NCBI GenBank assembly: GCA_019614645.1
Contig: JABWDB010000046.1
Location: forward strand, 1,998,001 to 2,062,000
Origin: Stratiolaelaps scimitus
Lineage: Eukaryota > Arthropoda > Arachnida > Mesostigmata > Laelapidae
Direction of reading: 5' to 3'
Length of the DNA stretch: 64,000 nt
In this document: piece by piece, positions 21,800-33,279 of the stretch
Position numbering within the stretch: the stretch's first letter is position 1
Layout of the letters: every line of letters begins with the position of its first letter
The notes under the pieces: model-generated
Told to the model about the DNA's origin: nothing
Database searches by the model: none
The model's input: the letters and a program-made list of their open reading frames with translations, nothing else
Position numbers and translations under genes: made by a program

Positions 21800-24238
21800 G
21801 TACTTTGTGTACGTTTCATGTTTCTTCCATTCCTTCGACTATACTTGTCTGTCCATATATATCGTTGAATCTATCTGTATTCGCCTGATGCGTGTGTTTG
21901 ACACTCGTCATAGCGGCCTCCGCCTTAGCTATCAATCAATCATCATTCGATGGCGATTCGCGACGCTGACGGCGGCGGCGGCGCCAGCTATGGAACACTA
22001 CTTTGATACATTCGTTTGTGGATCTACGATCGAGAACAATTCAAGTAAAGTGGAGAATCAACCGTCAATCGTTAGCTGTTGTTGTTGTTGTTCTACGTCG
22101 TCTTCTAAGTGGACGACTACGAGGTCCGTTTAAGGCGATGCATTGCATCTGATTGAGTTTGGCCGCCCAGCTAATGAAAACGGGACGATATACGGAGAAT
22201 TTCCGAGTATCTTGAATGTAACCGTAACTTATACATACGAGTTAGCGAAGTACACAAAAGCTCAATCAAAGACGCCGCGGTAATTAACAAAAACTCGAAG
22301 GGGATAGGGAGCGATGCATGCCATATCGCCGTAGCGCGTCGATTGGTAAGTAGCATGTATGGCTCAAAGAGACGATGTCCTTACTACTTGACGACCTAGA
22401 ACCACGTTATTATCGTACCTAGAATAGAGATACGAACTTGATATTTTGCCAATATGCGCAAATCTCTATTCAGATGTTCAACTATAGCGTAACGCACTCA
22501 GATGACATGGTTTAATTCGTGATGATTTTCGGCGTGGAATATATTCATCGAGCCGGTCGATGGTCCGATGTAACAAACCCTTGGGATTTTGATCTGAAAG
22601 CGGCTGACTAAAGCGACTGCCGTTGTGCAGAAGCAGCTTATTTACTTTGATATGATGGTGTGTATAGATATATTATATTATATATATATTTGCCACTACT
22701 AATATAATGAACATCGGTTAAACTCGCTCAATAGGCCCGCACACAAAAGATAAGAGGAGAGTGCTCTTGCACTCGATCGAAGTACGAGTAGTAGCAGTAG
22801 TCGCTGGGAACACTTCACTTGAGGACCTAAGACTTTCTACCCTCAGCTGTCCCTCAACGCCCTTAGGCCTCAGTTGCCGTTGACAATAGCGTCCTGCTTC
22901 TTCGTTCACAACAGCCCCTATGGAAGAGGCCCATGTTCGCCAATAGTAGGACAACCTGTTCGTGACAGGCTATATTGGACACAAGTGCACTTCGGTACAT
23001 ATCCGACTGGTAAACTTTGTCCGTAACGCAATGAAAAACCTATGCTGGAGCATAGTATCACTGGGTGTCTTTATAGACACACGCTTGGTGGATAGAATAA
23101 TTGAGGTACATCCATACTTCAGAGAGGAAAACATCGTATTAAATGCACGAGAAGTTGCTACGGTGATCCCCAAATCTGTTTCCCAAACATACTGCTAGTC
23201 GCTATAGCAGTGAGACCTCGATCGCGCGCCTCTAAGCTATTGGACCTCGTTTCCTTCGGCGGACTTCAGCGGAGCCCCCTCCTCCCTCAGTACACTAGAC
23301 AATAAGAGCTCGCTCACTTGAACAGGCACTGACGTCAGATAGAGAAGCTCAAGGGGTGTGTGTGTCGTCGTCGGCTGCTGTTGCTGGTGGTTCCTTCAAG
23401 GGCAGCAACGCAGTGCTAATCGGCTCATGACCCGCCCCCCCCGAGAGCTGGTCCCTTATCTCTCGCTACTCCCTGAACGTACAACTTGTGCACGCCTATT
23501 GCGATGAGCAAAAACGGAATTCGAGCTATCATAGACTCGGGAGCGGAGAGATATTGAGACAACTAGAGACAACTCCGAGGGCGCGAGCTGCTGGTGCCAC
23601 TTCCTCCCCAGCTTTCTCCCTTTCATGAGGCTGGTCACTGCCGACAAAGCCCGCATACATGAGTTGACGGCTCCCAGGAGACGAGGGAGGGACGCTAAGA
23701 AGCAGAAACGGAAACCATAGCCACGGACGGGCTATAATAATAAGTCATTTTATGGAACCTTCCGCTCGTGAAAACCTCGTGAGATTCGTCCAATATATTA
23801 TAGATTGGATTTCCTAATGTTTGCGCATCCACCACGCCCGTCACGGATGCACTGATCCGATGAGTCAGGCGAACTGAACGTGGTGCCTATTCCAATGAAG
23901 CAAGTAACTTCCAGTAGCGTCTTTGCACAATGCACAGCAATGCAGGTGTCTTAAACGAATTCGCGCGATGTATAAACGAAGTGGGCTTGGTGACATGCAG
24001 AAGTTTGCATCATCAACATACAAGTACCTCCGTTGAACTCGGTCTTAGCCTGCAGTGGATTGTTATACTTGTGTGGGTTATTGGCGTCGGTTCACCTTGT
24101 GGATAGGCCATGCACATTAGCAGTTGTGAGAAGATCACTTCGATCCTAGATTCATTCGTTCATGGACGTGAATTTCGTAACGTGGCGACGATACGTACAT
24201 ATTAACATCTTGAAGATCCATAAATAAACCACTTTGCG

Positions 24239-24273
<35 letters not shown>

Positions 24274-24960
24274 TCACAGAGGTGTTTGTTTTATGCTCCT
24301 AATTATAACACCAGGCCAAATGTAGATACAGAGCAGGACACCGGTGTGCGTAACAACGAATTAGAGTTTGTGCACCCTCCCCGCCAGTCAGGGCGTCTTG
24401 CGTTTTGCGCTGCTATCGAAATTCGTCTGAGAGCCTGTACATAATGCGCAACTTCCTGAAAACGTTCAAACATGGTGTGACAACGAGATTCGCAGGAAGA
24501 ATTCGGATCTTTTTTTATCCTCAAACACCCGCGCTTTGCCCGGCGCCTGCTCCCGATTCAGGGGTCCTCCCGCTAAGCACACTGCGCTGCACCATCACGT
24601 TGAACTGGTCCACCCGGCAGCTTACAATGGGGAAACCTTCAACACCCAGTGTCTAGTGCTCATCTGTTCAGTGCGTGTAACTGCACCGACCCTTAGCCTC
24701 AGGAAGGGTGGGGGGGTCTCCGTAAATGAGGATTAATTCAGTGTAAACTCGAACAGCTCACTACGGCGAACGGGCCGAAATGGGGGAAATTGCTCACGTC
24801 TCCAGCAGGTCACGTCTCGCCGCAAAAGCCTTCGTCGGCATTTCAGCTGATGAATAATGTCGTGCAATATAAGGTCATTCCTTAGAAATTAAACATGTTG
24901 TACGCAAGCGGCTGAATGCAAAGGCCATTCGACCAAAGGATGAGTTTAGCAAATTTAGCA
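21800..24960. other. Non-coding or unassigned region upstream of klar
   Basis: Could contain the klar promoter or a 5' intron. Open frames are short and unsupported. Features seen: a CTG/TTG-rich patch at 22077-22095, a GTGTGTGTGT run near 23357, a C run near 23437 and (TA)n at 24242-24269. I see no TATA/initiator arrangement I can defend. Confidence 0.5.
24242..24269. repeat. (TA)n microsatellite
   Basis: 28-bp TA tract. Confidence 0.95.
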
Positions 24961-24969
24961 AGAGAAACA

Positions 24970-25531
24970 CTCGAAGCTCTATAGAATCGCTGACGCGCGA
25001 TCCCCGAAGAGCTCGTGCGCACCGAGCGTCAAGGGCTCATTTGTCGGGCGTATTGCTCACTGGCTTGAATGTGTTCAATTTGCCGGGCGAATATTTCCGA
25101 TGATGACCGCCTCGCCAACGTCGTCCAGCCGATGAGACACGATTCATTATGGATACAGATTCATGGTTGAGGGCATGCGTCCCTCAGTGACAGTGATTCG
25201 CAGCTAGACAAGCAGCTTCGGCAAAGGCTTCCTTCTCGGCCCTCTCAATAGCTTCGTTGTCCAAGATCCCGATCACTGCCAAAGAGATGCACGCCTTCAG
25301 CCGGGGGCGAATTTGGGTCAGAGGAAGGAAGTCATAGCGTACGGATCTCTATCGAGAACTGAGTGCTCAGAGAGTCATCGGGAGCCGGCCCAGCCACAGA
25401 CATTGGACGATTGGACGCGAGAAATCCGCGGCAAATCTGATCGGTGCCGTACGTGCTCTGATATTCTCGGTCACTCCGACGAATGTGTCAGCGTTTCTAA
25501 AAACAGAAACAACTGCCGTATATTTTTGTGA
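24970..25531 (+). pseudogene. Decayed Ty3/Gypsy-like pol (RNase H) fragments
   Basis: The plus-strand frame 25208-25531 is open for 107 codons without a start. It contains a block resembling the reverse transcriptase/RNase H junction: DPDHCQRDARLQPGANLGQ (compare the D-A-S-x-x-G-x-G-A-V-L type) followed by KEVIAYGSLSRTE (compare the VIAYGSR-LS-x-x-E motif). At about 24985-25125 another frame reads GRIAHWLECVQFAGRIF, like the G-R-x-A-R-W-x-x-x-L-Q end of RNase H. The two pieces are in reversed order, so the locus is rearranged or one match is chance. Not functional. Confidence 0.4.
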
Positions 25532-26638
25532 ATTGAGTCGATCCCTAATACTATGACGATACTTGTGACAGAGGCAACGATTTAATAGATCCCACATCGA
25601 AGGAAAAAAAATAACCACAAGAGAAATATCGACTGTATGAGATTGCTGTGTGTCCATTGCTTGTCGACAATTTTGAAGTTTTCGACAATTCCAAAGTCAG
25701 TAATAACCTGCTGCACTTTCAACGCTCTGCGACCCGGAACGTGCTGGCTGGGCTGAGTCGAGCTGCAGTGGAGTGACAGATCAACCAAGAAGATGATTGA
25801 TTATGAGGGAAATTTTCAATTAGATTTCAATTAGACTTTTCAAATTTTTCGCCCACCGCCGGTCACCGTAGCTAATTGAATCTGTCGCCGGGAAATTACA
25901 AATACAGCTTACGTTAAACGTGAAAAATTGCTTTAGGAGCGAGCAAAGCACGCAAACATGAAGAACAAGAAAGCTTAACTATGTCGACCAAGTCGTCGAT
26001 TAGCAGACTGAGATTCAGTTCTGCCGAATCGGTCCTTGCGTGTAACAGACGTCGCGGGATTGTACTCTGAACAGCACGTCCGTTTGGCCCGACTGGGGTT
26101 AGTTTAAGCTGGATTTGGGACGGCGACAATTTTTTGTCAATTCATATAACAAAACGCCATTGAGGATACGCATACATATATAGTATGAATATTATGAATT
26201 CGTGTGTCAGAGAAACATCCTTCATTATCATATCGTAATATATACAATTTTATGTGGCCGTCTTTTAGCTTGGCAATGAGAATATGGAAAGCAGACTTTT
26301 GCGTTTATTTGTCATTCCGGGTACTATTGATAAAGATGAACTATATACGATAATTATCAGACACAGAAGACGTTAGGTGTATCTGGACGAATCTCAAATC
26401 GGTCCCGATTCACCCGGTCTAAACTGCACCAATAAATGGCAAGTGTGTACGGCTCATAATAGTGTCGAGTACATTATACATATGCATGAATGAGCCGGTG
26501 TCGCCATATATATATATATATATATATATCATAATCGAATATAGCACTTTTCACTGGTACGAGCATAAATATATTATTCTCGTCAATATTGAGTGCGATG
26601 TAGCTTTGCAATACGTTCGTTTTTTCTATTGACGCAGG

Positions 26639-27040
26639 TTGAAACAGCAGATTCAAGAGGTCACTAATAGTCGTATGTGGGTGTTCTCTGAGCTAGCGCA
26701 GGCTCCACTCGCTAGAGCGAGCTCGTTCGCCGATCTGAACGATCGTGGCTCTGATCCTGCTGCGCCATCACGCAAAAAGCCAATTCGTCAAATAGGGATC
26801 GAAAAGCGGCAAAGCCGAGGGCCGGCACCTTTGAGGCCCAAGGCCTTCGCACAGGCCTCCCAAACAGCCAGCCAGCCAGACCTTCGCTCGGAGCTCGAGG
26901 ACCCCTTCGAAGTCGTCAACGCCACGAGGGTAGGGAAAGGCGTGCCGTTTCTTCTGCCGTTTGCGCAATCGAGGTCGAAAGCATTAGGCAGTGGATGCGA
27001 GGGGAGCTCGCCAGGTACAGCAACTTTGACGTTGACCTGA
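26639..27040 (+). CDS. Unassigned open frame, possible exon
   Basis: 133 codons, preceded by a pyrimidine-rich TTTTTTCTATTGACGCAG that would serve as an acceptor. The encoded sequence is Ala/Ser/Pro/Arg-rich without a known domain. There is no clear donor before the stop. A minus-strand frame overlaps 26768-26968. It could be an internal or terminal exon of an unknown plus-strand gene, or chance. Confidence 0.15.
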   Translation: MKQQIQEVTNSRMWVFSELAQAPLARASSFADLNDRGSDPAAPSRKKPIRQIGIEKRQSRGPAPLRPKAFAQASQTASQPDLRSELEDPFEVVNATRVGKGVPFLLPFAQSRSKALGSGCEGSSPGTATLTLT

Positions 27041-27886
27041 TCCAGATACTTGAGGGCCTTTTTTTTCTCTCTCTCACGTAGGTCAATGGAGACTATCGAA
27101 AAGGCCTCGTGTTCGGGACGAGGTTACTCGTTGCAGCTATATATGATTCGAAGAAGAAGAGGTAGGCAGTATAACTTCGTATACGAAGAAAATACTTCAT
27201 GCATCTGTTCGGTCACGGGGAAAATCAAGACATTGATTTTTTGTTACTTCCGTCATTTTGTGCTCTTCCAATCAACCCCCGATTTTTATTGTTTCCGACA
27301 GTCGGGCTACTCGAGTCGGATAATTTCCCGTAAAGCAAAGCAAATTGTTGTCCGTAAGAATGGCTGTTGTTGGTCGAGGCCAGAGAAGTGCCAGAGGAGC
27401 TCTTGGCGAATAGCGCAGATCGACGATGTGTCCGTTACTCGGGAAGAGCAGAATGGTATCATGTGAAATCGACGACCAGATCGTCACATGAAGAGAGCGG
27501 GGGTCGATTTGCCCGTTTCGCCATTAGTTGATATGTCATTGCAGAGAAAGTACAGTACTAATAACAATAGTGATAATAATAACAATATCTCCCAGTATGG
27601 AAAGTGGACACAGATGATCTGCTGAAGGAAACACTATAAGAGGAATAAAGGGATGCGTATAATAATATAACGATCCATCCGTAACAACAGCAGCAGCAGC
27701 AGAAGCACAAACCATAACAGGTATGCGGACGGGAGATATTACCCCCCTCCCAATTACAACCAGCTGACATGAAGAATAGGAAAATATCCTCTGTATACTG
27801 CCGGACATATTAAAGGGGTGCGAAAATAATGCACCTTCTATTTAGGTCTTCATTTAAGCGAATATTGCTTACTGCAGGTATGTATC

Positions 27887-27892
<6 letters not shown>

Positions 27893-27957
<65 letters not shown>
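27893..27957. repeat. (TA)n microsatellite, longest in window
   Basis: About 65 bp of uninterrupted AT dinucleotides. Confidence 0.97.
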
Positions 27958-27958
<1 letters not shown>

Positions 27959-28099
27959 TATTCGTGCGTTGCCCGGCAATGTTGGTTGCTCATATTAGCT
28001 GAGTTTCAAGTGGAAGTGGTTTGCATCGAAGGAAACTATTGACAGAATGAGAATGAAATGACATATTACTCTCGGTGAAAATTCTTGGTCAACCTCAAA

Positions 28100-28140
28100 A
28101 GCAGCTCAGAGGTCGTTGGTTCGAATCCCGCAATAGGACG
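28100..28140 (+). other. tRNA-like T-arm/B-box remnant
   Basis: GAGGTCGTTGGTTCGAATCC is close to the variable-loop and T-arm of eukaryotic tRNAs (B box GGTTCGAATCC). Upstream I find no acceptable A box or cloverleaf, so this is likely a tRNA-derived repeat relic, not a tRNA gene. Confidence 0.3.
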
Positions 28141-29739
28141 AATGGCCGTCCCCACCGCGTAAGCATAGAACCCCTCGATTCATTACCCCATAGTATGGTA
28201 GCCAATACTTCGATAACCGTGCCAAACTCGGCTAGTTCCAATTACTCGTAACTCGTGCGCGGCCGATGGAAGACGGCGCAGATCGAGTTCCGAAAGAGCC
28301 CCAGATACACCTCATACGCAGCATATGGATAATAGACGCACAAACGAGCACGGACACTTAACAGCGTCAGCAGGTAGATTGTGACCGTAGGAATTGTTGG
28401 CCCATGGCTTCGGCTCTGCGCTGCGCAAATCCGGCAACATTTGGCGCTTGAGTGACAGCGAAGAAAAAAGAAAACAGCGGAATATAACGGATAAGGCAAT
28501 ACAGTGAGAGTGGGAAGATGCTGCAGCTTTCCCGTTTCATTAACCTACTTTTGTGGGCAAATAACGACCGATGCACAAAGACATATCTTCCGCTATCGGT
28601 CGGGCCAGCTCCACCTGGCCATTCGAAGGCAGATTCAGGTAGGACCTCATCAGCTCACCAGGTGGTGGGTACCTAGCCTAGATAGCGCCTATGGTATAAG
28701 AATACCACAGGACATAAGGCAAAGGCCTCCCCCCCGAGGCAGAAGCAGCAGCAGCAGGACCATATCGAGTAGGCCTTCAATAGATTCGCCCTCTGCCGAC
28801 TAAAGGTTTACGTCGGCTTATGCGGCCGTGCCTATATGAGTTTAAGATCCGCCTTTATATGAATCGACTATATATATATATATACTAGGAAGTTATGCTG
28901 GTGGATCGTCGGGTCATTAGGCTGTCGAACAAAGCCGACCTTATAGCGAGGGTTAATGCGGGGTATATATTCTTTATATATATATATACATATATATGTA
29001 ATGTACACGAGGAACACTTAATTTTCCAGAATTACATTTTCTCTGCCAACTCGATGTAACATCCTTTACGGTAATCATATCAATATATGTGGTGTGGCAT
29101 ACTTTAAGAGGAGAATTCATTTAACGGTATTCTCTAACAGCCCAACAATCTATACCAGCACTTCGTCACCGATCCACACTTGGCTTGTCGTCTCACTCAC
29201 AGTTTTCAGTGGCTAATGACAAATTTCGTAACGGACTCCGGTGGAAGCCATGAAATATGCTCAAGGCGGCTCCACAAATAAACGTACAGCTACAATAGAT
29301 AGACATACATTATCCACATCGTCTACGGGCATAAGACCCGATGCCCACCAGGGGCATGCCTACATCGCTATCATTATATTACAATTTGAGCAGATAATTA
29401 TGATAGCACGCTTAGTACGTACTTATTTACGAGGAAGATAATCACAGGGGAGAGCCCATGTAAGAGGTAAAAATATCATCAAGGTGATTCGTTCGTCAAT
29501 GAGACGTAGCGCCACTTAGTGCCAAAAAACGGCGACATTCGTTGTGACACTACAAGAACTATTTACTAGTAGCAATTAGATTAATCACAGTGGTCGGGCG
29601 TGTCGTCTCACGTGACGCGGCGGTAATCTTGATACTTATTCATGTCATTTTATTCCAGCGGCACCGCCCAGACCCTGTGCTTCAGTCGACCGTTTACACT
29701 CAAATAACCATAGTATTGATGTCCGCTGCGTTTCGCCTT

Positions 29740-29766
29740 CATATATATATATATATATATATATAT
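29740..29766. repeat. (TA)n microsatellite
   Basis: About 27-bp TA tract. Confidence 0.95.
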
Positions 29767-30824
29767 AGATTTGTTCATAATTCCACGACAGTTGTGTTTA
29801 GCGAGACATCCGAATTTGGAGACATACTACGCCCGCTATACATGTCTTGTCAACATCATGACACACACACATTCACTGCACAATTGAATTTAAGCCCCCC
29901 CCCCCTCTCTCTAAAAGATTATCATTATACTGCCTTTGCCGTGCGGTCGTCGATGAGAACAGTGGCCGGCCCGATTTGTCGATGGACTCAGTAACAAGAA
30001 CCTCGGAAAAGTGTCACGTACGGTGTGATTTTTTTCTAGCAGTAGGCCGATATATTTTCTTCCTGCTCCTCGTCAGCTGCAAAGTCTTACAGTTAAAGGT
30101 TTCACTTACTGTGAACGACTAACACAAAAATATGCATAGAAGCATTGGCGTTTCGTCTACGATGTTGTTGTCCGTGCTTGTTAAATCAATGTCCATCGCT
30201 ACCCAAGTAAACGGTGTGCATAATGTGCCACACTCTTCATATTGATTGCCTTGAATTCGATTTAACTATGCACGGGGAAATGACGAACCTGGCCCCTAGC
30301 AGCCAGGTATCAACAGGCGCACATCGATACAGACGCGATTGATTAAAGTAGCAGTAGCAGCAGCAGCTGCACTATAGATTATAGATTTCTTGTATTGGAT
30401 CAAGTATGTGTACGAGTGGACCGTTTTTCTTGTCAGGCAAAACACACAGTTCAGCCATCTCAGGAATCAATGATTGCATCAGTACGTTCTCCATTCTGCT
30501 GTCATTTCAAATGCAAAATCCACTCAACCTGCTTGCTTGCCCGTGTCCCCGCCAGCCGCGAAGAAGCAATCGGAACACAACTGACCACAATTGGTCTATG
30601 GCAACACTAAATCATCCGCGAAATCAGCAGGATCTAGTTACCGGCGAAATTCTAAGCATCCGCAAATCCAGCTCGCGCAGACACAACTGTCAAGCCACAC
30701 ACGCGTTCAGTGGTGGTGGCATATATGTAAAATGTATATATTTATATATATTTTTTTTTCTTCTTTTTTTTTGTATGGACAACTGACGTGTCTCTCCCTC
30801 CTTTGTGCGTGTTGCAGGGCAGCC

Positions 30825-31016
30825 ATGTTGAACAGGCGATTCTCGATTCCGTTACGTCTTCTACAGGTCTTCTTCCATGTCAATCGTTGCTGTCACGTTA
30901 GGCTGCGAGGATCAGTGGATCTGTACGCCACATCATTCGACAAACTGACCGACAACGGCAGCGACAGCAGCAGATGTAATGGTGCAGCGACGTCGAATAT
31001 CGTTCACCACGAATAG
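30825..31016 (+). CDS. Unassigned 63-aa ORF after a strong acceptor-like site
   Basis: ATG in favourable context (GCCATGT) seven bases after CTCCTTTGTGCGTGTTGCAG, a good pyrimidine-tract acceptor. Sequence MLNRRFSIPLRLLQVFFHVN, then RLRGSVDLYATSFDKLTDNG, ending NIVHHE. A basic-hydrophobic N-terminus could be a targeting sequence. No family recognised. It could be the coding start in a second exon of an unknown plus-strand gene. Confidence 0.22.
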   Translation: MLNRRFSIPLRLLQVFFHVNRCCHVRLRGSVDLYATSFDKLTDNGSDSSRCNGAATSNIVHHE

Positions 31017-31804
31017 TTCTTGCCAACGTCTGCGCCAACAACGCGGACCCACAACGATCGGGACCTTGTCAATATTAACGTGTCAATATATCCGGGAAGA
31101 GACGGTCCAGCCCGCAGAACATCGATGACGCCGCCGCCGCCGCACGTAACAAACAGCTGGCTACCAACGTAATTTCGTTAACAACTGTACACAACTGCTA
31201 CACTATGACGGGTACAGCCACTACTGCTGAGGTACTGCGAAACGCGGACAGGACACAGAAGAGCGTATATATCTGTATCTGTTTATTGTGATACCCAATT
31301 CCGTATCGCTGACGGCCGTATATATTCGCGTCGATTCCATCTAGCAATTGCCTCATTAACAGCCTGGCCGCTTCCATGTCTTTGATTAGCGGTCAGATGG
31401 GCGAAAGTGAACTTATTCCAAGAGCATACGTGTAACGTCGATCATAGATTCAACATTTAAATTGCACCCGCAGACAATAGCCGCTGTCCGCGCTACATCG
31501 CTCTTTAATCGCATTCAGCGATTCGGTGGTACCCCTGGCGAATTGCAACGGGCTGGATAACGAGATTCGTGGTCCTCGTCACAAGTCGATCTGGGTCAGC
31601 GTGATTCTATAAGCGGAACAGCCCATAAAGTATCGTATACAAATGATGGCCAATGCGGCTGAACGGGAGAACGAAGTATGCTTTATTGGCATACAGTGCA
31701 TATCTCCTAAAATAGATAGATACACTAAGTAAGTGATAGTAAATATATTATATATATATATATATATATGTACGATATTTTTGTACGTGCTACAGTATTG
31801 GGTA

Positions 31805-32056
31805 TCAGCAACGATTTGCCTCTTGCGCAAATAGTGTGTTGTCGCCTGCGTGAAATTCAGCCGATGGCTGGCCACCTCGCGCTTGTTGCCACGTTATATG
31901 TTGGTCACGTTCTTGGCGAAATCCAATAATTAGATTAAGCCATAAATCTAATCTCCTAGCCCTCATCACAGAATGGGCGCTGTCACTCGTTCGGCGTATA
32001 GAAGGCTCACCATCCGTGAACATCGCTGCCGTCGTATATGCGGGACACACCGCCAA
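31805..32056 (-). pseudogene. Decayed Ty3/Gypsy-like integrase C-terminal fragment
   Basis: The minus-strand frame (83 codons, no ATG needed) reads MRARRLDLWLNL, then FRQERDQHITWQQARG and AEFHAGDNTLFAQ. This resembles the end of Ty3/Gypsy integrases: an R-x-R-x-D-L-L segment, a basic RQ-x-x-x-H region and the F-x-x-GD-x-V-x-x-R/Q motif. A neighbouring frame just upstream has YAERVTAPIL, like the LLYGRRV-x-x-P-I segment, so a frameshift lies between. No catalytic core was found. Relic only. Confidence 0.4.
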
Positions 32057-32237
32057 AGAGCCGTGTCCTCATCAGCAAAGCTATATATATATATATATAT
32101 ATGATATACATATGTATGGTCTGATTTCCGTGTGGGCCCTGCACCATATGCGAGAAGCAGAGTTCACCCTTCATCCGCCCACCCTCTTCATCTCGCGCTC
32201 GATCCCTCCCTCCCTCCCTCTCTGTCTCTCTCTCGAT

Positions 32238-32462
32238 ATGGAGTGTGTTTTTTTTTCATATCTGGAGCCGGCGCGGCTGGGGCGAGTTGGCAAATTTATC
32301 ACCAATGCTCCTCCCAGTCAGCTGATGTCGACAAGTTCGCTTACGAGTGCTCTGACGCAATCTGCTGTAAACGACTGCATGAGCTGGAGCAGCACTAGTA
32401 GTACTAGTAGTGGTAGTAGATCATCATCTCTGCGGCTTCTGTATTTGAATGGGCATAAATGA
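32238..32462 (+). CDS. Unassigned Ser-rich 74-aa ORF
   Basis: ATG-initiated frame with FITNAPPSQLMSTSSLTSAL and a Ser/Thr run encoded by AGT/ACT repeats (32391-32419). It lies just after a CT-rich microsatellite. No domain or splice donor identified; low complexity makes chance openness likely. Confidence 0.12.
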   Translation: MECVFFSYLEPARLGRVGKFITNAPPSQLMSTSSLTSALTQSAVNDCMSWSSTSSTSSGSRSSSLRLLYLNGHK

Positions 32463-33248
32463 TAGGTGGCGGTCAATGTACTTGAACCGTAGTCCCTACT
32501 AACCTGACGGTGTTAGGCTAGCACAGGCTGTAATCACACATTCACGAAACTGTGTCACCCCACGAACTCCTAGTGATTGGAGAGGCGAGTCGAGGCGGGG
32601 GTGGTTCATGGTAGTAATATTGACCCTGGGTGGAACAGTGGTGCTGGTAATCCGAATGACCTCAACCTCAAATTCATCCAACCTGTCTTCATCAGCGCTA
32701 GTCATTCAACCGGAGAAGAACAACTCCCACTGTGTTCACTCGGCGCACTACCATGCGATTCAGTGACGTAATGGCAAATAACAATGTGATCTTGTTGAGA
32801 ACACTCAAGATTTGCCCCATTGGCCGAGCACGATCGGCTAAGCAAACAGGAGAGAACGGATGAGGATCATAGCGCTGGTAAGCGATAAAGCGGAACCTTT
32901 TGTATGAAAATCCGCCGAGGAAGGCGACGGGCTCTGCTTCGCCACGTCCGAACGATATTGTGTAGAAAAACTTGGCAGTGGATGACTTTGCCGTGTCATC
33001 AGATAGGAACCTGCCCTTCGGGAGTTGTAACTATATGGTACTGTGCGAAACCTGAGATGGACCTTAGGACATTAACACGGTATGTAATATTGAACGTTAA
33101 CATTAACCAAATTCTGCTGTTTCAAATCCTATATATATGTATATTATAAATGTGTTAGGCAGGCTGCGAAAATCCCTACCTGAATCTAAACAAAATTTGA
33201 CACAAGACCACCTTTATTATGTCAAATTCAAATTAAAAAAAAAAAAAC

Positions 33249-33251
<3 letters not shown>

Positions 33252-33279
<28 letters not shown>
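33252..33279. repeat. (TA)n microsatellite
   Basis: 28-bp TA tract following an A-run at 33235-33247. Confidence 0.95.

Larger units (their letters stand above)
25532..30800. other. Unassigned region with microsatellites
   Basis: No gene recognised. It contains the longest TA tract of the window (27893-27957), others at 26505-26529 and 29740-29766, a tRNA-like B-box remnant near 28120 and an 11-base C run at 29895-29905. A G+C-richer plus-strand open frame at 26639-27040 (133 codons, no ATG until downstream) starts at a GACGCAG acceptor-like site and reads as disordered sequence (ASQTASQPDLRSELEDPFEV); no support beyond that. Confidence 0.5.
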
